Positions 58,898 through 64,000 of a stretch of DNA of 64,000 nucleotides are shown one piece after another. The DNA lies in NCBI RefSeq assembly GCF_004521915.1, contig NZ_SDKD01000005.1:220323-284322 (forward strand), written 5' to 3'. This stretch comes from Brevibacillus migulae. Lineage in GTDB: Bacteria; Bacillota; Bacilli; Brevibacillales; Brevibacillaceae. Made by a program: the position numbers and the translations under genes. Below the pieces are notes generated by a model. The model made no database searches. It was not told the origin of the DNA and worked only from the letters and a program-made list of their open reading frames with translations. How positions within the stretch are numbered: position 1 is the stretch's first letter; each line of letters begins with the position of its first letter.

Positions 58898-59596
58898 TCA
58901 TTCGTAGATATTCTCGCAGGCTCGTGCGCTCAATCCAACCCGATCCTTCACGATGACATACCCTTTTTGCCGCTCGGTCAGCCCCTCCTCACAAAATTGC
59001 TGGATGACGCGATTGACATGCCGATAGCTCGTGCCGATCAAGTTTGCCGCATCCTTCAGATTGGTGGTACTGAGACAGCCTTGGAACCGCACATCGGTTT
59101 CGTCATAACAGACTGACAACAGGTAGCTCGCCAGCCTGACCTCTACCGGATACATCAAATTGAAGCTCATCGAACTGGATTTGATGGCAAACTTCTCCGT
59201 AATGATGTTCAACAAAAAATGCAGCAGCGGGGCATGGTTGCTACCGTATTTTCGCAACCAGCGGTGATGCACCCCAATCATCCTTACAGGCGTTACGGCT
59301 TCCACCGTGTTTATAATATCCATGCCGCGCACATATTCGACATCCCCGATGACCTCCAGCGGTTTTTTAAAGGAGAGGATCAATGTTTTGCCTTCCGCGG
59401 ATGTGGTATAGATTTTGAGCTTCCCTTTCACGAGAATGTACAGGTACTGCGGAGCCTCACCTTGCGTACAAATCTTCTCCCCTTGCTCAAAGCTGTATAG
59501 CGTCATATGCGGGAGTAACGACTCATTCCATATCGACTCGATCTGATATTCCTGTAAAAAAGCCATCAGCTGTGCGGGATCGTGCATTTCTTTCAT
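58898..59596 (-). CDS. Crp/Fnr-family transcriptional regulator (YeiL-like)
   Basis: 232 aa. Cyclic-nucleotide-binding fold at 25-140 (TLYSFEQGEKICTQGEAPQYLYILVKGKLKIYT) and a C-terminal winged HTH (TTNLKDAANLIGTSYRHVNRVIQQFCEEGLTERQ). No FNR-type cysteine cluster is seen. The sensory core resembles YeiL of E. coli. It is placed between two DUF606 genes and may control them. Confidence 0.85.
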   Translation of the reverse strand: MKEMHDPAQLMAFLQEYQIESIWNESLLPHMTLYSFEQGEKICTQGEAPQYLYILVKGKLKIYTTSAEGKTLILSFKKPLEVIGDVEYVRGMDIINTVEAVTPVRMIGVHHRWLRKYGSNHAPLLHFLLNIITEKFAIKSSSMSFNLMYPVEVRLASYLLSVCYDETDVRFQGCLSTTNLKDAANLIGTSYRHVNRVIQQFCEEGLTERQKGYVIVKDRVGLSARACENIYE

Positions 59597-59611
59597 CGAG
59601 CCTTCATCTCC

Positions 59612-60037
59612 TCAAAATCGTAGGATCAACACACCTGCAATCATCATCGCAAGACCGATGAATTGCGGAAGTCGCATCCTCTTCCTAACCACCCCAAACC
59701 ACCCTTTGCCATCTATGAGAAAAGTCAAACTCAGCTGGGCAATCAGTAGGATAGAAATGGCAAGGGTGACGCCTGTAAGTCGGATGGCCGTCACATTGCT
59801 GTATATGATGACTGCAGCCAAGGCTCCGCCTGTCAGATAGAGCGGCTTTACTTGTTTCAACCCTTTCAAGTTTCCGCCCCGGACAAAGAGCAAGATCACG
59901 AGAGCGGTGATGAAACCTGTCATCTGCGTGATCGTCGCCGCCTGCCAAGTGCCAATGGCTTCACTAATGCGCGTATTGGCAACTCCTTGCAATGTAATCA
60001 ACGTTCCTCCCAGGAAAGCAAAGATCCATCCCTTCAT
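59612..60037 (-). CDS. DUF606 (YdcZ-like) DMT-superfamily membrane protein, copy 2
   Basis: 141 aa, four to five helices, starting IFAFLGGTLITLQGVANTRISEAIGTWQAAT. Shorter than copy 1 (no C-terminal tail) but with the same repeat pattern. Probably forms a heterodimeric small-molecule transporter with the 58360-58854 protein; the substrate is unknown. Confidence 0.85.
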   Translation of the reverse strand: MKGWIFAFLGGTLITLQGVANTRISEAIGTWQAATITQMTGFITALVILLFVRGGNLKGLKQVKPLYLTGGALAAVIIYSNVTAIRLTGVTLAISILLIAQLSLTFLIDGKGWFGVVRKRMRLPQFIGLAMMIAGVLILRF

Positions 60038-60202
60038 GCTTATCTCCCCAACAGTAGATTTTCTTCCTCTCTATTACACGATAGATGCAGCGTTTGGGGG
60101 AAGGACATTTGTCCTCGATCGGGTGTCTGTCGGACCTTTTCCTTTTTCATTATGCGTTTATCAGAGGAATCCGTAAACGAAATGTCGATCCGGTGAGTAG
60201 AA

Positions 60203-60242
60203 AAGCGGCTACCAGGGCAATTTCCACACCCTAGAAGCCGCT
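60203..60242 (-). terminator. Terminator of the pectin operon
   Basis: Minus-strand arms AGCGGCT and AGCCGCT with an inner AGGG/CCCT stem, then TTTTC; 12 nt past the lplD stop. Confidence 0.7.
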
Positions 60243-60253
60243 GTTGTTTCATT

Positions 60254-61630
60254 TCAGATATCCCACTCGGGTAAATAGGGCCGAAGATTCCCAAGCATCT
60301 GCGAAAAAAGGGATGCCGCATCATTTCGCGATAATGAACTGACTAGCGGGTCCTGCTGAAAGGCTTGTAACAGCTTTTCTTTGTCCTTCATCATGACCGC
60401 CTGAAAAACGGCTTCCTGATTCGCGACATGGCCCATGACCAGCTGATGAACATCCTGTGGCAGCTGGCCAGCGATGATCGGCTGCATGCTGTCTCTTCTC
60501 ACCAGGGCATTGGTCTCCACAATCGCTCCCTGTGGGAACCCTTGGATCTGTCCCTGATTCGGCATATTCACATTCGTGATCATTTCTCCGAACCCTGCCA
60601 ACGCCAGCATGATCTGAATGCCTTCTTCCCCAGAGGGACTTATCTTCACATTGTCCGCACCAGAAAGAATGTTTTCAGTCTCCATTCTTTTGGCTTGAAG
60701 CATTTGCTTGCGGAAATCGACACGAGTCAGATGAAATTTCCATCTTTGCACCGTTTCAGGGTCTTTGAGATAGCCAAAGGAAAGAAATTCGGCCAAGTGC
60801 CGGTCACCTGCTGCGGCAATCAACCCGAATCTTTGGAACAGATCAAACTTGACGCGATGAGCGGAGTGAAATACGCTCGTGCGCCAGTCATCCTTTGACT
60901 TCTCAAAGCCTTCTTCTCTGTATTTCGCGACAAATTGCTCATAGATCGGCAATAAATCAAGGCCTTGATACGACGCCCGATCGATCCAGGTAAAGTGGTT
61001 GATACCGAGTACATTCACGTGAATCTCTTGACGCTCTTTCACCTCGATCCCCAGCCTATCGGCAAGCATATCAGCCAACAGCTGCTGGGTGCCAAACACT
61101 TCATGGCAGCAGCCAAACGCCTTGATCTGGGGAAACACTTCGTAGAGTGTACGGACGCAAAGGGACATCGGATTTGTATAGGAAATGACCCAAGCATCGG
61201 GGGCATGCTCCTTGATTTGTTGCGCAATCGATGCGTACATGGGAATGGTTCGCACGGCCCGCATGATACCTCCAGGTCCGACTGTGTCGCCAACCGATTG
61301 ATAGATGCCATACGCTTCCGGCAAATGTACGTCGGTTTCCATGTCATCAAGCGTCCCCGGCAGGATGGAAATGATCACAAAATCGGCGTTAGCCAATGCT
61401 TCTTCTATCGTCGCAACAGCGGTGTAGGTCCACTTCCCTTTTGCGTCGGGGTGCGCCGAGATCATGTTCCCCAAACGCTCATTCTTACGTGCGGCTTCCA
61501 TGTTGATATCGTACAAAGCCACTGTACCGGACATCCTCTCCTCCAGAGCCAGATCAACCATCATGCTGCGCGCCCATCCCAGAGAGCCACCGCCTATGTA
61601 AGCAATTTTCAACTCCCGTCCCTTTGTCAT
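60254..61630 (-). CDS. lplD: Alpha-galacturonidase (GH4, LplD type)
   Basis: 458-aa NAD+- and metal-dependent GH4 glycosidase. Motifs: IAYIGGGSLGWARSMMVDLAL (NAD site), ISILPGTLDDMETDVHLPE, YTNPMSLCVRTLYEVFPQIKAFGCCHEVFGTQ (metal-binding Cys/His), VNVLGINHFTWI and NVNMPNQGQIQGFPQGAIVETNA. Very close in pattern to B. subtilis LplD, which frees galacturonate from pectin-derived oligosaccharides. ATG overlaps the esterase stop by four bases. Its product would feed the uxaC pathway at 37 kb. Confidence 0.93.
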   Translation of the reverse strand: MTKGRELKIAYIGGGSLGWARSMMVDLALEERMSGTVALYDINMEAARKNERLGNMISAHPDAKGKWTYTAVATIEEALANADFVIISILPGTLDDMETDVHLPEAYGIYQSVGDTVGPGGIMRAVRTIPMYASIAQQIKEHAPDAWVISYTNPMSLCVRTLYEVFPQIKAFGCCHEVFGTQQLLADMLADRLGIEVKERQEIHVNVLGINHFTWIDRASYQGLDLLPIYEQFVAKYREEGFEKSKDDWRTSVFHSAHRVKFDLFQRFGLIAAAGDRHLAEFLSFGYLKDPETVQRWKFHLTRVDFRKQMLQAKRMETENILSGADNVKISPSGEEGIQIMLALAGFGEMITNVNMPNQGQIQGFPQGAIVETNALVRRDSMQPIIAGQLPQDVHQLVMGHVANQEAVFQAVMMKDKEKLLQAFQQDPLVSSLSRNDAASLFSQMLGNLRPYLPEWDI

Positions 61631-62769
61631 TTTCCCCCCTCCTTCGCTTGCTTTACGCCCACGTAACCTGGTCGCAAGTAGGACGACAGGTCATGAATGC
61701 CTTTCTCCCGTATCTCCTCTGCAACGAACCCGGCAATGCGGATTGCTCCACGTTCATGAAAATGTGTATCGTCTTGGGCGCCAAGCGGAAAATGTTCATA
61801 CTCACCGGGGGCGGTCCACATGAAAATGCGCTTGCTCGCCTCTGCTCCGAGCTGTGCCAGGAATCGTTTGCTTTTGGCCGCAAGATCAATAAGCGGGACT
61901 TGCTCTTCCTCCGCTACCTGCCTCATCGCTTCCAGATACGGCCCGTGTGTGTCTACGAGCTTTCCGGATTCATCAAAGTGGCGTCTGTGAACCGGGGTGA
62001 CCAACACCGGAATCGCTCCCGCTTTTTTCGCACCATCCAGATACACCTGCAGATATTCCGGATAGGAGGTGAACGGATCGGTCCCTCTCTCGTCGGTCTT
62101 TTGATCGTTGTGACCGAATTGAATCAGTACATAATCACCCGGACGTATTTGCCGCCATATGTTCTCGAGCCGCCCTTCGGCGATAAAGCTTTTGGAGCTC
62201 CTGCCTGACCGCGCATGGTTGGACACTGCGATGCCATCATGAAAAAAGAGCGGTAATACCTGCCCCCAGCCCGTACATGGGTATTGACCCGATACCTGAT
62301 CCGTGACCGTGGAATCGCCCGCCAGAAAAATCGTTGGCGTATCAGTCGGCTCCAGCATCAAAAAAGATACATGCGGAGCCGGCCCAACGAATGCAATGGA
62401 AAACGGAGGTTGATCCACACGAATCGTAAATGACTCAACCTCCGTGTGGCCAGCATCCACTTCTTTCTCCCATACCAAGACTTTCCCCGTTCCGCACTTT
62501 ACTGTGGTCACAGAGGGAACATGCGGGTGTCCGAATGTGACTGACACCTTGTATATGCCATCGGGAACATCAACGAGAAACGAATCAACTGCAGGAACAT
62601 GGCATCCTCCGGGCAGCGTATCCCTCAGGTCTTCATCTAGCGAAAGGACATGATTGACATATCCATAACCAAGCTCCTTGCTGTATCTCGTCGCAGAGGT
62701 TACACGCACTGCATGTTCACGCAGAGTATGTTCCCCCTTTTCATCAAAGTGAAAGGTCGCGCAAGTCAT
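61627..62769 (-). CDS. Rhamnogalacturonan acetylesterase (SGNH/GDSL family, RhgT-like)
   Basis: 380 aa. An N-terminal beta domain (1-135, YKVSVTFGHPHVPSVTTVKCGTGKV) precedes the SGNH hydrolase: block I FLAGDSTVTDQ (Ser), block III VLIQFGHNDQKT, and C-terminal DDTHFHERGA with catalytic Asp and His. No signal peptide, so it acts on imported acetylated oligosaccharides. It is coupled to lplD. Confidence 0.9.
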   Translation of the reverse strand: MTCATFHFDEKGEHTLREHAVRVTSATRYSKELGYGYVNHVLSLDEDLRDTLPGGCHVPAVDSFLVDVPDGIYKVSVTFGHPHVPSVTTVKCGTGKVLVWEKEVDAGHTEVESFTIRVDQPPFSIAFVGPAPHVSFLMLEPTDTPTIFLAGDSTVTDQVSGQYPCTGWGQVLPLFFHDGIAVSNHARSGRSSKSFIAEGRLENIWRQIRPGDYVLIQFGHNDQKTDERGTDPFTSYPEYLQVYLDGAKKAGAIPVLVTPVHRRHFDESGKLVDTHGPYLEAMRQVAEEEQVPLIDLAAKSKRFLAQLGAEASKRIFMWTAPGEYEHFPLGAQDDTHFHERGAIRIAGFVAEEIREKGIHDLSSYLRPGYVGVKQAKEGGK

Positions 62770-62874
62770 CCTGATTGATCCCCTTTCATTCCCATCGATT
62801 GTGGTTCCTTCCCTTGTCTTCCCATCGCAACTCCACCATTTTGCCGGACTTGGGATTGTTACATCATGGGGTGA

Positions 62875-63909
62875 TTAGACAAACGTCCTTCTGTTGGCTT
62901 GCAGCAGCGCGGAGAGAAAAGCCAATGTCAGTCCTTGCCCCCAGCCTTGAATTCGCTTGCACGGCACTGCCTTATAGCCCTCTGCGTCACGCATCACAGC
63001 CGTGCCAGCCGACACCTGGGTGACCATTCCTTCCTTGGTGACATGCCGCAGAATGCCTTGGATGGACCTCTGGATATATTTGTTGTAGAGCGAGCCATAG
63101 GAAAGAAGCGCGGTAGCAATGCCCGCGGAGCCGGATATTTCCTCATAGGATGTCGGATCGGTCAACACGGTGTGCCACAGTCCGTTTTCCGATTGCAGCC
63201 GGACCAGCGCGCTCACTTGATCGCGTAAAGAGCCCTCGATGATCATGAAAGAAGGATGGGTCACATGCACAAGCTCCAGCGCTTTGGCCATCGTTAATGC
63301 GGCCCACGCATTTCCCCGCGCCCAAAAAATACCTGACATATGATTTTGCGCGATGTTATCCCATCCGTGATAATAGAGGTTGGTGACAGGATCCTGCAGA
63401 AAGCGCTCATGTCCGTGATACTGCTTGAGCCCATCCTCGAAATAATCCTCCCTGCCCAGCATGGATCCGACGCGCAGCAAGAAATAACCCGCCATCATCA
63501 TCGTGTCGACCCATGCCTGTTCGGGAAAATTGTACACTTCTGAATTGACCGTATGCTGAAAGATTCCGTCCGCGAACCGCTCTGCATCATGCTGCAGATA
63601 TTGCGCCATCTGCGTGGCAATCTCGATATATGTTTCATCCTCGGTCGCCTTGTACAGGGAAAGGATACAGTGGCCGATCGATACGCCGTTCACGGATAAG
63701 CGTGGCAAGCCGTCCTCCAGCTTCTCGTCCACCCATGCCTTGAGTAGATTCAAATAGGCTTTATTTCCCGTGGCTTCATACGCTTCAGCAACTCCGAAAA
63801 ACGCAACGCCTCCTGGCCAATCCCAATTAAAATCCATCTGGAATGTGCGGTGAACGATCCGATCAATGGCATCCCGAATTTCTGCTTCATCATAGGTGAG
63901 CGCTGGCAT
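62875..63909 (-). CDS. GH105 unsaturated rhamnogalacturonyl hydrolase (YteR/YesR type)
   Basis: 344-aa (alpha/alpha)6-barrel enzyme that hydrolyses unsaturated galacturonyl-rhamnose left by rhamnogalacturonan lyases. Motifs: MDFNWDWPGGVAFFGVAEAY, NFPEQAWVDTMMMAGYFLLRVG (catalytic Asp region), IFWARGNAWAALTMAKAL, EISGSAGIATALLSYG. ATG 63909 has GGAGG 10 nt upstream; ATG 63918 nearly touches it. It follows the ABC permease by 19 nt. Confidence 0.92.
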   Translation of the reverse strand: MPALTYDEAEIRDAIDRIVHRTFQMDFNWDWPGGVAFFGVAEAYEATGNKAYLNLLKAWVDEKLEDGLPRLSVNGVSIGHCILSLYKATEDETYIEIATQMAQYLQHDAERFADGIFQHTVNSEVYNFPEQAWVDTMMMAGYFLLRVGSMLGREDYFEDGLKQYHGHERFLQDPVTNLYYHGWDNIAQNHMSGIFWARGNAWAALTMAKALELVHVTHPSFMIIEGSLRDQVSALVRLQSENGLWHTVLTDPTSYEEISGSAGIATALLSYGSLYNKYIQRSIQGILRHVTKEGMVTQVSAGTAVMRDAEGYKAVPCKRIQGWGQGLTLAFLSALLQANRRTFV

Positions 63910-63928
63910 CTCTCTCATTCCTCCCTTT

Positions 63929-64000
63929 CTATTTCAAACCAGTGGTACTAATGCCTTCTACGATATACTTCTGAAAAATAAAGAAGATGATGATCACCGG
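63929..64000 (-). CDS. Carbohydrate ABC transporter permease (LplC/YtcP type), C-terminus only
   Basis: The last 23 codons read PVIIIFFIFQKYIVEGISTTGLK and a stop, the standard C-terminus of MalG-type sugar permeases. The rest is beyond the right edge. Probably imports the pectin oligosaccharides degraded by the downstream genes. Confidence 0.8.
   Translation of the reverse strand, partial: PVIIIFFIFQKYIVEGISTTGLK

Noticed and set aside
1..64000. CRISPR array, prophage, transposase or tRNA/rRNA genes
   Set aside because: No regularly spaced repeats, phage modules, transposase motifs or tRNA-like cloverleaf sequences were recognised on reading both strands.

Overview
The window reads as a chromosomal segment of a mid-GC, endospore-former-type Firmicute, most probably Brevibacillus or a close Paenibacillales relative. 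This is inferred from strong GGAGG-type ribosome binding sites, MetNIQ lipoproteins, a ydaO/yuaA c-di-AMP riboswitch before a KimA-type K+ importer, YesMN-like regulators and CcpA cre sites. I saw no rRNA, tRNA, CRISPR array, prophage or insertion sequence.

Layout. (1) 1-4.3 kb: putrescine/amine catabolism (aldehyde dehydrogenase cut by the edge, patA aminotransferase, APC permease). patA has a perfect sigma-54 promoter, and the permease has a near match. Both are preceded by the same palindrome, TTCTC-N6-GAGAA. (2) 4.5-5.6 kb: a lone XerS-like tyrosine recombinase. (3) 5.7-17.1 kb: an organosulfur salvage island. One long minus-strand operon encodes a glutaredoxin, a MetNIQ importer, an FMN-dependent C-S monooxygenase, an M20 deacetylase, a second MetNIQ-like importer and a GNAT acetyltransferase. 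These are the parts of the S-(2-succino)cysteine/S-alkylcysteine N-acetylation route. A divergent luciferase-like monooxygenase and a second NtaA-type monooxygenase accompany it. All three transcription units start with a short leader ending in an intrinsic terminator, preceded by a covarying RAT-like hairpin that overlaps the terminator arm. I regard this as the best candidate for an undescribed regulatory system here. (4) 17.3-20.6 kb: M29 aminopeptidase, D-amino-acid-oxidase-like flavoprotein, shikimate kinase. (5) 20.7-28.2 kb: a DgaE/DgaF operon with DUF4310, DUF4311, DUF4312, an SFCGS protein, a small PRD-like protein, an amidohydrolase and a PRD regulator. It probably takes up and cleaves a phosphorylated amino-sugar acid by means that are not characterised. 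(6) 28.4-41.5 kb: a hexuronate operon (uxaA-uxaB-uxaC-uxuA-uxuB, TRAP transporter, YesMN-type two-component system, GNAT). (7) 41.8-46.2 kb: a tandemly duplicated S13 D,D-carboxypeptidase and a secreted amidohydrolase. (8) 46.5-51.2 kb: a candidate small RNA, then the AtoE transporter with a sigma-54 promoter and cre site, next to its AtoC/AtoS-like two-component pair. (9) 51.3-55.4 kb: AidB-like acyl-CoA dehydrogenase; KimA with its riboswitch. (10) 55.4-57.5 kb: persulfide/sulfane-sulfur detoxification operon with a large palindromic operator. (11) 57.6-60 kb: HAD phosphatase, two DUF606 membrane proteins and a Crp/Fnr regulator. (12) 60.2-64 kb: pectin (rhamnogalacturonan) degradation genes (alpha-galacturonidase LplD, acetylesterase, GH105 hydrolase and the tail of an ABC sugar permease).

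How the parts fit. The pectin genes at the right end can release galacturonate, which the hexuronate operon would convert to 2-keto-3-deoxygluconate; the KDG kinase and aldolase are not in the window. Three sigma-54 promoters or near matches control amine and short-chain fatty-acid use. Sulfur acquisition (5.7-17 kb) and sulfane-sulfur disposal (55-57 kb) are separately regulated. All functional calls rest on reading the translated sequence and on family knowledge; no database search was run.
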